Shown piece by piece: positions 16,356-24,475 of a stretch of 64,000 nucleotides of DNA. The stretch covers positions 1 through 64,000 of the forward strand of contig JADJGU010000002.1 of NCBI GenBank assembly GCA_016707885.1. The letters are read 5' to 3'. The notes below the pieces were generated by a model, which saw only the letters and a list, made by a program, of their open reading frames with translations, did not search any database and was not told where the DNA came from. Position 1 is the first letter of the stretch; every line of letters starts with the position of its first letter. This DNA comes from Sphingomonadales bacterium. GTDB taxonomy: Bacteria > Pseudomonadota > Alphaproteobacteria > Sphingomonadales > Sphingomonadaceae. Position numbers and translations under genes: made by a program.

Positions 16356-17936
16356 ATGCGGCAGGTTGTCGGGTTGAAATGGATAGCAGCGCTCGCTTTA
16401 GTTGCGGCGGCTATGACGCCCGCTTCCGCTAGCGCAAAATCCTGCCAGTCGGTTTTGAGCGAGCCCGATTTGGTCGAGGAAGGCGTTACGCCAACTAGTG
16501 AATTTGGTCCGGGATTGATTGACATTGACGGCACCAAAATCACATCACCCGAAGCATTGCGTGCGGCGCTGGCCGATAACCGTGGCAAGGTCCCGATTGT
16601 AAAAGGCGGTGACTTCAGCGGCTGGAATTTTGCGCGTCTCGGTTTTCCTGTCAGCAATATCTGCTTTTTCCAGAGCAAGCTCGCGCGCACTATTTGGGAT
16701 GGAGGCTCTTATCCCGGCATTGGTTTTATCGAAGCCGATCTGGCGTTGGCAAGTTTTCGTAATGCACAACTTGAGAATGTATTGCTGCGCGAATCTTTCC
16801 TAACCGACGCAGACATGCAGGGCGCGCGTCTGGATAGCGGGCTTTTCGACGGCGGCTGGGGTGGTGGCATCTCGAACTGGAATCTAAGCGGCGCTAACCT
16901 GCGCGGTTTTCGCTTCGAATGCGGCTTGACCCTCAGCGACGGCTGCCCTCTCGACCGGTCAGGGGTGAAATTCACCAATGCCGATTTTAGCGATGCCGAT
17001 CTCTCAACCTATCCATTTTGGGGACAGACCGATTACTCTGGAGCGACGCTTGCAAATACCAAGGTCAGCCCGCGTCATTTGACCGACATAGTTGGGGCAA
17101 ACGTCAAAGGAGCGGTCATTTTTAAAGGCGGCGAGTCCGAAGTCATTCTGTCATCTACCGAATTTGGCGAATTACAGCATCAAGCGGTCCTGGCAAAGTC
17201 CGCTGGCGAGGGGCCGTCGTTTTCATGCGCGCGGGCAGGGTCGGACGTCGAAAAACTGATTTGCGGCGAACAAGCCTATGGCCTGCACGGATGGGACAGG
17301 ATGCTGGCGCAGATTTACGCAGACCTGAAAGCGCGTAACCCGTCAATTGCGCAGGACCAACGCAAATGGCTGGCGGGTAGAAGTGTTTGCAAAGACGAAG
17401 TGTGTCTTTCACTGCTTTACGCTGACAGAGTGAAGGAGCTGCGGCTGAAGTTGGGTGAGCCCGAGCTTTTGAAACGCGGCGAAAGTGCATTATTCATATT
17501 TGAGACTGTCGATTTCCCTGATGCCTTTCGCCGGTCCGAGCTATTCAAACGAATAGTTCCGGTTCTGGTCGGTGCCAGCTTGGGTGAAGCCGTGGTGGAA
17601 AGGGCCGCGAACGGCAGTTATTCCATCTCCGGGGAGAGCATCGCAGCCAACGCCCATATGTGTTCGGTGTCGGGGGAAAATCTGCGTTTCGATCGCAAAT
17701 CCGGCTGGTTCAGTGCCTTTGACCCGAAAGCCAAGCAACCACCCGCAGCTGTCTTTCAGGCGTATCGCGATCAAATCGACTTTCCCGCAAGCGGCCATCC
17801 CACCGAGGAGGAGTTTCCCGGCAGCAGCGACTTTGCCAGTTGTGGCGCGCGGGCATCGCTGATGCAGATGCGAAGGATTGATGTGCCGAGCGAACTGATC
17901 GCAAAGAAAAAGGGGACATTTAATGAGGGCTATTGA
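16356..17936 (+). CDS. Secreted pentapeptide-repeat and LprI-like domain protein
   Basis: A 526-residue exported protein with a Sec signal peptide (cleavage after about ASASA). Residues about 80-255 contain loose pentapeptide-repeat units of the A(D/N)Lxx type (LSGANLRGFRF, FTNADFSDADLSTYPF, YSGATLANTKVSP). Residues about 288-365 resemble the LprI/DUF1311 domain, with paired cysteines and FSCARAGSDVEKLICGEQ, DQRKWLAGRSVC and EVCLSLLYADRVKEL. The last 150 residues are not recognised but hold two more cysteines. LprI-like domains in other bacteria include periplasmic lysozyme inhibitors. The combination is unusual and the function is open. Confidence 0.75.
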   Translation: MRQVVGLKWIAALALVAAAMTPASASAKSCQSVLSEPDLVEEGVTPTSEFGPGLIDIDGTKITSPEALRAALADNRGKVPIVKGGDFSGWNFARLGFPVSNICFFQSKLARTIWDGGSYPGIGFIEADLALASFRNAQLENVLLRESFLTDADMQGARLDSGLFDGGWGGGISNWNLSGANLRGFRFECGLTLSDGCPLDRSGVKFTNADFSDADLSTYPFWGQTDYSGATLANTKVSPRHLTDIVGANVKGAVIFKGGESEVILSSTEFGELQHQAVLAKSAGEGPSFSCARAGSDVEKLICGEQAYGLHGWDRMLAQIYADLKARNPSIAQDQRKWLAGRSVCKDEVCLSLLYADRVKELRLKLGEPELLKRGESALFIFETVDFPDAFRRSELFKRIVPVLVGASLGEAVVERAANGSYSISGESIAANAHMCSVSGENLRFDRKSGWFSAFDPKAKQPPAAVFQAYRDQIDFPASGHPTEEEFPGSSDFASCGARASLMQMRRIDVPSELIAKKKGTFNEGY

Positions 17937-17948
17937 TCGGCGCGACTG

Positions 17949-19079
17949 ATGACGGACGAAGGGCCAACGGTTCGCAAAATTATCCATGTCGATATGGACG
18001 CCTTTTACGCGTCGGTCGAGCAAAGGGACAATCCCGAGCTGAAAGGTCAACCGGTCGCCGTAGGTGGTTCTTCGAAACGCGGCGTGGTGGCGGCTGCCAG
18101 CTATGAAGCCCGGAGGTTCGGCGTGAAATCTGCCATGCCGTCGGTAACAGCGCAGCGGCGCTGTCCGGAACTGGTTTTCGTCAAACCGCGCTTTGAAGTC
18201 TACCGCAGCGTGTCACGCCATATCCGCGAGATATTTGCGCGGCATACCGACTTGATCGAGCCTTTGGCACTTGATGAGGCCTATCTCGACGTTACCGAAG
18301 ACAAGCAGCGCATTGGCTCGGCAGTCAAAATTGCCAAATCAATACGCGCAGCGATCCGCGAGGAAACCGGGCTTACGGCAAGCGCCGGGGTCAGCTACAA
18401 CAAATTTATCGCCAAACTGGCGAGCGACCAGAACAAGCCCGATGGCCTATGCATCATCCTACCCGAGCAAGGAGCCGACTTTGTTGCAACCTTGCCCGTG
18501 CGCCGCTTCCACGGCGTTGGCCCACGGACGGCAGAAAAGATGGAGCGACTGGGCATTCGCACTGGTGCCGACTTGCGCGCCATGAGCGAGGAATGGTTGC
18601 ACCGCAATTTCGGCAGCTCGGGCGGTTATCTTTTCAAGGCGGCGCGCGGTATTGATAACCGACGGGTCAACCCGTCGCGCGAACGCAAGTCTCTGGGTGG
18701 GGAACTGACCTATTTTGAGGATAAACGTTCCAACGAAGAACTGCGCACTGCATTGGACGAGATTGTCGATATTGTCTGGAGGCGGATTGAAATAAACAGC
18801 ACCCGGGGGCGGACCATCGTTTTCAAGGCGCGCTATGCCGATTTTCGGACGATTACGCGCAGCAAGAGCCTGACGCGCAATGTACAGGATCGGGCAGAGT
18901 TTTCAGCTATTGGCCATGCGCTGCTTGAACAGATATTGCCTGCTGAAATGGGCGTGCGGCTGCTGGGGCTGACACTAAGCGGAATTGACCAATCCGGCCA
19001 AAATGTTCGGACTGACGCTGCTGCAGAACCTTTCGTCGGTGCGCAGCCGGTGCTGCCCTTTGACGACATTGAAAAATGA
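17949..19079 (+). CDS. dinB: DNA polymerase IV
   Basis: A Y-family translesion polymerase of 376 residues, cytoplasmic. The catalytic metal sites appear in IIHVDMDAFYASVEQRDNP and LALDEAYLDVTED. The SYNKFIAKLASDQNKP motif, helix-hairpin-helix region (FHGVGPRTAEKMERLGI) and little-finger domain are all present. The C-terminal tail PVLPFDD resembles the QLPLF-type beta-clamp-binding motif. The gene begins 12 bp after the pentapeptide-protein stop and ends at a terminator. No clear LexA box was seen in the short upstream gap, so SOS control, if any, would act further upstream. Confidence 0.94.
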   Translation: MTDEGPTVRKIIHVDMDAFYASVEQRDNPELKGQPVAVGGSSKRGVVAAASYEARRFGVKSAMPSVTAQRRCPELVFVKPRFEVYRSVSRHIREIFARHTDLIEPLALDEAYLDVTEDKQRIGSAVKIAKSIRAAIREETGLTASAGVSYNKFIAKLASDQNKPDGLCIILPEQGADFVATLPVRRFHGVGPRTAEKMERLGIRTGADLRAMSEEWLHRNFGSSGGYLFKAARGIDNRRVNPSRERKSLGGELTYFEDKRSNEELRTALDEIVDIVWRRIEINSTRGRTIVFKARYADFRTITRSKSLTRNVQDRAEFSAIGHALLEQILPAEMGVRLLGLTLSGIDQSGQNVRTDAAAEPFVGAQPVLPFDDIEK

Positions 19080-19111
19080 AGCTTTGATACGCATAATCAG
19101 AAAAGCGTTTT

Positions 19112-19138
19112 AACCGGGCAATACAGGGCCGGTTTTTT
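19112..19138 (+). terminator. Terminator after dinB
   Basis: AACCGG (19112-19117) pairs with CCGGTT (19129-19134) and runs into a T6 tract (19133-19138). It lies about 33 bp after the dinB stop and just before the TetR gene. Confidence 0.7.
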
Positions 19139-19149
19139 GGGAAGGTGTT

Positions 19150-19794
19150 ATGGCTCGTCCGCAAACGGATATCGAGGCTGGTCGGCAGGAATTGCTCGAC
19201 ATTGCTGAAGAGCTGGTGCGCAAGCGCGGTGGCGTCGAACTGTCGATGACAGAGCTGGCTGCCGCTGCCGGGATGTCACCGGCAAACCTGTATCGCTTCT
19301 TTGAAAATAAGGAGGCCTTGCTGGAGGCAGCCGCAGGGCGCTGGTTCGCTCCCAAAATCGCGATCATGGAAGAGGTGATTGCTGCCGAGTTGCCGTCGCG
19401 GGAAAAAATGTACCAATTTTTCGCGCGCCGTTTCGTATTGATGCGGGATCAGTTTCGCGAAGATCCCGATATGTTCAAAAGCTATCTCGAACTGGGTGAC
19501 CAGCATTTTGAGGTGGTGAAGGGCTATGTCGATCTGGGCGATCACTATCTTTCGGAAATTGTCGTGCAGGCGATGGATGAGGGGTATCTGCCCGATCATT
19601 CCATCGATGATGCCGTATCGCTGATCAACCAGATGGTTCAGGTCTACTGCAACCCTGAGGCGTTGCTGTATCTCGACCACAAATTGTCGGAAGAAAAACT
19701 CGGCCTGATTGTCGACACGATATTCATCGGGCTGGGACGTGATTTCGAAGTGAAGTTGGGTTCGAGGGAGCCGCATATCAAGATTGTCACCTGA
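19150..19794 (+). CDS. TetR/AcrR-family transcriptional regulator
   Basis: A 214-residue repressor-type protein. The N-terminal helix-turn-helix (about residues 13-60) reads ELVRKRGGVELSMTELAAAAGMSPANLYRFFENKEALLEA, with the typical YRFF(E/K)NKE recognition segment. The C-terminal ligand-binding domain is helical and unassigned. It is a single gene between the dinB terminator and tRNA-Val. The ligand is unknown. Its target could be itself or the palindrome at 16309, which is a guess from proximity only. Confidence 0.9.
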   Translation: MARPQTDIEAGRQELLDIAEELVRKRGGVELSMTELAAAAGMSPANLYRFFENKEALLEAAAGRWFAPKIAIMEEVIAAELPSREKMYQFFARRFVLMRDQFREDPDMFKSYLELGDQHFEVVKGYVDLGDHYLSEIVVQAMDEGYLPDHSIDDAVSLINQMVQVYCNPEALLYLDHKLSEEKLGLIVDTIFIGLGRDFEVKLGSREPHIKIVT

Positions 19795-19858
19795 CACCGG
19801 ATAAGCGCTTGCGCGGCGGCAAAAGCTCTGGCAAAGGCGCGCTCCTGTTTGGCAGAGT

Positions 19859-19933
19859 GGGCGATTAGCTCAGCGGTAGAGCACACCCTTCACACGGGTG
19901 GGGCCACAAGTTCGAACCTTGTATCGCCCACCA
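19859..19933 (+). tRNA. tRNA-Val (anticodon CAC)
   Basis: The acceptor stem GGGCGAT pairs with ATCGCCC, followed by discriminator A and an encoded CCA (19931-19933). The anticodon stem CACCC/GGGTG encloses the loop TTCACAC, giving anticodon CAC for GTG codons. The D arm (AGCTCAGCGGTAGAGC) and T arm (GTTCGAAC) are standard. Confidence 0.95.
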
Positions 19934-20370
19934 TTTTCCAATGACTTAAATCATTCAAATTTACGATACCTCATTAATGCCCCCAAAGCCGGGGGAGCAG
20001 GTATAAAAGCATGAATTGTGTGAGATAAGTGATCGGCGATCGACCGGTGCAGGACTAGTGACTACGCAAGCGGCCAAACTTGGCAGACTGACAGCGGATG
20101 CAGGCGTCTATTCCAACGATACCGACCGCGCCGATGCCGCTCGCGCGTTGCGGGCTGATAACCCGGAAACAGTAGTGGAGTAAACGCTGCAAATAGGGCG
20201 TGTCGGAGAGTTTTGGTTTCAATCGGCCTCGTTTGCCCATCCTGCCAAGGTCAATCCTTTCCTGCATTTTCCCATTTCATAAGGTCCGTATATGATGGCG
20301 AGGAAATCCTCGCTTGCCATTCTTAATCGCGCGATTAAACCTTGTTTCCGGAGCGAGTGGAGGAGGAATC
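19934..20370. other. 437-bp intergenic region after tRNA-Val with a possible short remnant ORF
   Basis: No standard gene is seen between tRNA-Val and the DUF1330 gene. A GTG-started frame at 20058-20183 encodes 41 residues of ordinary, coding-like composition (middle part DTDRADAARALRADNPETVV) but has no convincing ribosome site. It may be a remnant of an old gene. No integrase, att-like repeat of the tRNA end, or terminator was identified. Confidence 0.35.
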
Positions 20371-20784
20371 ATGCAAGTCAACAACGCCGTATTTCCGTCG
20401 ATGGAGCAGGCGACAGTCTTTTTTGGCGGCGCAGAAGATGGGTCATTTGTGATGGTCAATCTGCTCAAATTCAAACCCAAAGCCGAATATGAAGATGGCA
20501 CTGATGCTGAATTAACGGGCGCGCAGGCCTATGCCCGCTACGGCGCTGCCGTGCAGGCGTGCCTCGCCGCTGTCGGCGGGCGTCAGGTCTATGCCGGGCC
20601 GGTCACCGGCTTGTTGCTTGGCGAGGTGGACGAATTATGGGACATGGTTGCGCTTGCCGAATATCCTTCGCTCGCGGCGATGCAGCAGATGGTCCAGTCA
20701 CCCGAATATCAGGCGATCGAGAAGCACCGCAAGGCAGGGCTGGCAGGCCAACTCAATATCCGCACCAAACCTGTCGGTCGTTGA
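20371..20784 (+). CDS. DUF1330 family protein
   Basis: A 137-residue protein starting at the ATG at 20371, preceded by a strong GGAGGAGG ribosome site; the longer upstream frame is not used. Features of the DUF1330 (dimeric alpha-beta barrel) family are FVMVNLLKFKP near residue 30, AYARYGAAVQACLAAVGGRQVYAGPV in the middle, and LAEYPSLAAMQQMVQSPEYQAIEKHRKAGL at the end. The biochemical function of the family is not settled; the fold is shared with small monooxygenases and EthD-type proteins. Confidence 0.85.
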   Translation: MQVNNAVFPSMEQATVFFGGAEDGSFVMVNLLKFKPKAEYEDGTDAELTGAQAYARYGAAVQACLAAVGGRQVYAGPVTGLLLGEVDELWDMVALAEYPSLAAMQQMVQSPEYQAIEKHRKAGLAGQLNIRTKPVGR

Positions 20785-20802
20785 ACGAAATACGCGCAGA
20801 CC

Positions 20803-21183
20803 ATGGACAATCCATTCCTTGACGACGGAACGGATGAGGCCAACCGGCTGGCCGATGTTCGAGGGATCACCGCTATCCTGCAGCAGGCCGCGCGCGAAGG
20901 TCGCGCGATGAGCTATTCTGAATTGCTAATGACCTTGGGATTCCGATTTACCCGTCCGAAGATGCGCGCGCTGTGCAGAACGCTTGATGCAATAGATTCT
21001 GCAGCAGAGCAGCGCGGTGAGCCGGCGCTTGCCTGCCTTGTCGTACGCGAGAGCGACCGGTTGCCGGGGCAGGGATGGTGGGTATCGAGGCATGACTATA
21101 GCGAGGCTTGGGAAGGCCCGGCAGCGCGTCGCTATCTCGCACAGCACCAGCAAACAGCCTATGACTTTTGGAGCAACAAATGA
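20803..21183 (+). CDS. Hypothetical protein, 126 residues
   Basis: A cytoplasmic protein with no signal peptide or membrane segment, starting at the ATG at 20803, 18 bp after the DUF1330 stop. A helical first half (MSYSELLMTLGFRFTRPKMR) resembles a small winged-helix-like fold, and the second half has LACLVVRESDRLPGQGWWVSRHDY. I do not recognise the family. Close spacing on both sides suggests it is part of the DUF1330-phosphotransferase transcription unit. Confidence 0.7.
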   Translation: MDNPFLDDGTDEANRLADVRGITAILQQAAREGRAMSYSELLMTLGFRFTRPKMRALCRTLDAIDSAAEQRGEPALACLVVRESDRLPGQGWWVSRHDYSEAWEGPAARRYLAQHQQTAYDFWSNK

Positions 21184-21196
21184 GCTTTCGCTTGCC

Positions 21197-22210
21197 ATGA
21201 CAGACACCGCGCCTATCAAAAATCCTATGGATGAATTCCAGACCAAGCTGGCGGCTGTAATGGATCGCGTTGTCGGCGGTAGCGCCCCGATCGAAAATTC
21301 GGGTCGCCTATCCGGCGGGGCCAATATGGAAAGCTGGTCGTTCGACCGTGCCGGAAAGGGCTATGTCCTGCGTAGGGCGCCGTCGGCGGCGTTCATGGAA
21401 GGGCGTTCGTTCGGGCATGATGTCGAGGCTGAGCTGGTGCGCACCGCGCATCGCGGCGGCGTGCTCGCGCCCGAGGTAGTTGGCGAGCTGACGGCCGCCG
21501 ACGATTTGGGCACCGGCTATATCATGTACCGCGTTGAAGCAGAGGTGAACCCGGCGAAGATACTCGCCGATCCGCCTCCATCTTTCATGCACGATATTGC
21601 CCGCGAATTGGCGCGCATCCATGCGATCAAGCCGACCCCGGATATTCCGATTCCCTATATGGATACGGCTGCTGCACTGGCAGAACTCAAACGGCGCTTC
21701 CTGACCTATGGCGGCGACCGGCCGGTGGTCGCGCTGGCGATCCGCTGGTGCGAGGATAATCTGCCGCCGCCTGCCGATCCGGTGCTGGTGCATGGTGATT
21801 TCCGCATGGGCAATGTGATGGCCGATGCCAATGGCCTTGCTGCCGTGCTCGACTGGGAACTGGCGCATTGGGGTGATGCGCATGAAGATCTGGCCTATGG
21901 CTGCATGGCGGTGTGGCGCTTTGGCCATTTCGACAAGCCGGCCTTCGGGGCAAGCGACTTAGACACATATTTCACTGCTTATGAGGCCTCTGGCGGTGGC
22001 AAGGTTGATCGCGCGCGGTTCCGTTTCTGGCTTGTGTACCGCACGCTCTGGTGGGCATTGGGTTGTATGCAGATGGCGGAAATCTGGCGCTTGGGCGCAG
22101 ACCGCAATCTGGAACGCGCCGTCATTGGCCGACGCACCAGCGAGAATGAGGTCGACCTGCTGCTCTTGCTGGAAGATGATGCCCCTGAAGCAGAACGTGA
22201 GCGGATCTAA
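21197..22210 (+). CDS. ACAD10-like aminoglycoside phosphotransferase-family kinase
   Basis: A 337-residue protein of the APH/choline-kinase fold. Visible elements are the N-lobe (GRLSGGANMESWSFD, YVLRRAPS), the catalytic loop VLVHGDFRMGNVMAD with the HGD aspartate, and the metal-binding AVLDWELAHWGDAHEDLAY. This subgroup pairs with acyl-CoA dehydrogenases and is proposed to phosphorylate 4-hydroxy-acids before beta-oxidation. The start at 21197 gives a normal N-terminus; an ATG at 21161 would overlap the previous gene. A DUF6285 gene follows, the usual partner of this family. Confidence 0.88.
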   Translation: MTDTAPIKNPMDEFQTKLAAVMDRVVGGSAPIENSGRLSGGANMESWSFDRAGKGYVLRRAPSAAFMEGRSFGHDVEAELVRTAHRGGVLAPEVVGELTAADDLGTGYIMYRVEAEVNPAKILADPPPSFMHDIARELARIHAIKPTPDIPIPYMDTAAALAELKRRFLTYGGDRPVVALAIRWCEDNLPPPADPVLVHGDFRMGNVMADANGLAAVLDWELAHWGDAHEDLAYGCMAVWRFGHFDKPAFGASDLDTYFTAYEASGGGKVDRARFRFWLVYRTLWWALGCMQMAEIWRLGADRNLERAVIGRRTSENEVDLLLLLEDDAPEAERERI

Positions 22211-22264
22211 TCTGCCGGCTAGTCGCCACCGCCGCGCCGCGCGGGTGAGCCTTCTGCGGTCGAG

Positions 22265-22561
22265 TTGCTTGAAGCCATCCGCGAGTGGGTCGATACCGGC
22301 GTGAAGGCGAAATCGGCTGGCCGTGAAAAATTCATGGCCGCAGTCGCGATGAATGCGCTCGGCATGCTCATCCGAGAGGCTGAAAACCCCGTTGATCCGC
22401 ACGATGCCGCCCTGTCGGCCGAATTGCTGGAAGGCAGGGCATCGCTTGCGACCCCCGGCCTGCTGCCCAAGCTTCGCGCGACGATGCTGGCCAAACTCGC
22501 CAATGACAGCCCGAAATATGCCTCGCTTGCCGCTGCCAAAGCACGCTGGCTGAAGGGCTGA
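22265..22561 (+). CDS. DUF6285 family protein with unclear N-terminus
   Basis: Read from TTG at 22265 it has 98 residues. DUF6285 proteins usually sit beside ACAD10-like kinases, as here. The match appears to begin earlier than the start: the in-frame codons before TTG read GEPSAVELLEAI, which looks like the conserved family N-terminus, but that frame closes at a TAG at 22220 and has no ATG or GTG. Either TTG is the true start, or a small indel in the GC-rich stretch 22229-22246 separates the gene from its natural start. Confidence 0.65.
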   Translation: MLEAIREWVDTGVKAKSAGREKFMAAVAMNALGMLIREAENPVDPHDAALSAELLEGRASLATPGLLPKLRATMLAKLANDSPKYASLAAAKARWLKG

Positions 22562-22562
22562 G

Positions 22563-23168
22563 ATGCAGTGCAGTGCGGGTCAGGCGATAGTTTGCGCCGT
22601 CCGCCCGCATGGCGAGGTCGGAGCGATTGTGCGCTGCATGACCGAGGAGCATGGCCTAATCGGCGGATATGTGCAGGGTGCGCGCGGGCGGGTGTTGCGG
22701 CCGGTGTTGATCCCCGGGAATATCGTCAAAGGCGAATGGCGCGCGCGCGTCGCGGGGCAATTGGCCTCCCTATCGGTAGAGCCGGTGCAAAGCCGCGGGC
22801 ATTTGCTCGGCGAACCGCTGGCGGCGGCGGCCATCGAATGGGCCTGCACGTTAACTGCCAGCGCGGTGCCCGAAGCCTACCCCTATCCGAGGCTCTATTC
22901 GGCGCTCGACGGCCTGTTGGCCGCGGTCGAGCTGGCGCCTGCCGCGCGAGGCTGGGCTCCCTCGATGGCGCGCTATGAGGCGCTGCTGCTGTCCGAACTG
23001 GGCTATGGTGGCGAAGACCTTGTCGCAGGTGAAGGTACTGCTGCAGCGTTGAAGGCAATGGCATCGCAACGCGAGGCGCTGATCGAGCATGTGCTGGGCG
23101 ACAAGCGTGCGGATGTGATGGCCGCGCGCGAAAGGCTGGTCGATCGGCTGAAAAGGGCGGTTGCATAA
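22563..23168 (+). CDS. recO: DNA repair protein RecO
   Basis: A 201-residue RecFOR-pathway mediator that loads RecA onto SSB-coated DNA. The N-terminal OB fold has AIVCAVRPHGEVGAIVRCMTEEHGLIGGYVQGARG, followed by the helical RecO_C region (YPYPRLYSALDGLL, WAPSMARYEALLLSELGYG). It is shorter than the roughly 240 residues of many RecO proteins and lacks the zinc-finger cysteines, which many alphaproteobacterial versions also lack. It starts 1 bp after the DUF6285 stop. Confidence 0.9.
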   Translation: MQCSAGQAIVCAVRPHGEVGAIVRCMTEEHGLIGGYVQGARGRVLRPVLIPGNIVKGEWRARVAGQLASLSVEPVQSRGHLLGEPLAAAAIEWACTLTASAVPEAYPYPRLYSALDGLLAAVELAPAARGWAPSMARYEALLLSELGYGGEDLVAGEGTAAALKAMASQREALIEHVLGDKRADVMAARERLVDRLKRAVA

Positions 23169-23192
23169 GGGCTTGAGGCGGCAAAGGGCCGC

Positions 23193-23205
23193 GGGGGGGG
23201 GGGGG
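23193..23205. repeat. Run of 13 G upstream of leuB
   Basis: Thirteen consecutive G bases lie in the 80-bp gap between recO and leuB, followed by an imperfect hairpin (gcgaaggcc with ggcttcgc). It is either a slippage-prone tract in the leuB leader or a sequencing artefact. Confidence 0.6.
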
Positions 23206-23248
23206 CGCGAAGGCCTGAGGGCTTCGCAGCCTTTGTTCGGAGTCTTTC

Positions 23249-24293
23249 ATGTTCATTGCCTTGTTACCCGGAGACGGGATTGGTCCCGAAGTCATCACAG
23301 AAGCGCGCCGCGTGCTGGAGGCGCTTGCTCTAACCGGGTTGCAGTTCGAAGAGGCGCTGGTGGGCGGGGCGGCGTACAAGGCTGTCGGGCATCCCTTGCC
23401 ACAAACCACTCTCGATCTGGCGAAGCGCGCCGATGCGATATTGTTTGGAGCTGTTGGGGATCCCGATTGCGACGCGCTCGAACGCCATTTGCGCCCCGAG
23501 CAGGCAATTCTTGGGCTGCGCAAGGAACTGGAACTGTTCGCCAATCTGCGTCCGGCCACATTGTTTCCCGAGCTCGCTGATGCCTCGGCACTGCGCCCCG
23601 AAGTTGCCAGCCAGATCGACATGGTGATCGTCCGCGAAACCAATGGCGACGTCTATTTCGGCGAAAAGGGCATGCGCACGACCGCCGATGGCAAGCGTGA
23701 AGGCTATGACATCATGTCGTACAACGAAGACGAAGTGCGCCGCATCGCCCGCGTCGGCTTTGAAACCGCCATGGCGCGTGGCAAAAAGCTGTGCTCGGTC
23801 GACAAGGCCAATGTCCTCGAAACCAGCCAGCTCTGGCGCGATGTGGTGATTGAAACGGCGAAGGAATTCCCGGAAGTCGAATTGAGCCACATGTATGTCG
23901 ACAATGCCGCGATGCAGCTGGTGCGCAATCCCGGCCAGTTCGATGTCATCGTCACCGGCAACCTGTTCGGTGACATCTTGTCTGATCAGGCATCGATGTG
24001 TGCCGGTTCGATCGGCATGCTGCCAAGCGCCACGCTCAATATCGACCAGAAGGGATTGTACGAACCCATCCACGGCAGCGCGCCCGATATTGCCGGGCAA
24101 GGCAAGGCCAATCCGCTGGCGACTATCCTGTCGGCCGCGATGATGCTGCGCTATTCGCTGGGCCATCCTGAAGCCGCCGATCGCATCGAAGCAGCGGTAG
24201 CAGCGGCGCTTGCCACTGGCGCCCGCTCGCCTGATCTGGGAGGCAGCCATGAACACGCGCGAAATGGGCGATGCCGTTTTGGCGGTACTGTAA
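23249..24293 (+). CDS. leuB: 3-isopropylmalate dehydrogenase, frameshifted near the C-terminus
   Basis: Catalyses the NAD-dependent oxidative decarboxylation of 3-isopropylmalate in leucine synthesis. The frame from 23249 shows LLPGDGIGPEVI, the substrate-binding region (LRKELELFANLRP), VRETNGDVYFGEKG, and the metal/NAD residues in GNLFGDILSDQAS and YEPIHGSAPDIAGQG. After GGS at residue 333 the frame runs into unrelated sequence to a stop at 24356-24358. The expected C-terminus MNTREMGDAVLAVL is instead encoded in another frame from ATG at 24249 to TAA at 24291-24293. Dropping one C in the AGCCATG stretch restores a normal 347-residue enzyme. This is a real mutation or a base-call error. Confidence 0.9.
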
Positions 24294-24367
24294 GCCCCGC
24301 CAGGGCCGCGGCCGCCCCTGGGGGGGGGACCCCCACGGGGAACCTTGCCCGGGGCTGATTACCGTAG

Positions 24368-24426
24368 CCCTGAGCCTGGGTGCGAAGGGCGCTTGTCGGC
24401 GAGGGGCGTGCTTCGACAGGCCCAGC
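24368..24426. repeat. Intergenic imperfect palindrome, REP-like
   Basis: CCCTGAGCCTG and CGAAGGGCG on the left face GGGGCG, GCTTCGACAGG and CCCAGC on the right as an imperfect inverted repeat. The words resemble the palindromic intergenic repeats with TTCGACAGGCTCAGG cores common in sphingomonad genomes. It sits in the 182-bp leuB-metZ gap, which also holds a 9-G run (24320-24328). No SAM riboswitch was recognised here. Confidence 0.4.
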
Positions 24427-24475
24427 ACTGCGGTTTTTGATTTGACGGAAACAATCATCTCCAGAAAAGCGACCC

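Noticed and set aside
22726..23643. 305-codon minus-strand frame across recO, the G run and the leuB start
   Set aside because: It mirrors two well-identified genes and is rich in Pro/Ser/Arg, as expected of antisense frames in GC-rich DNA.
23330..24256. 308-codon minus-strand frame opposite leuB
   Set aside because: leuB motifs on the plus strand are unambiguous; the antisense frame shows no domain.
24294..24475. SAM-II riboswitch upstream of metZ
   Set aside because: The gap was read for the conserved SAM-II core and pseudoknot sequence; none was found, only a G run and an imperfect palindrome.
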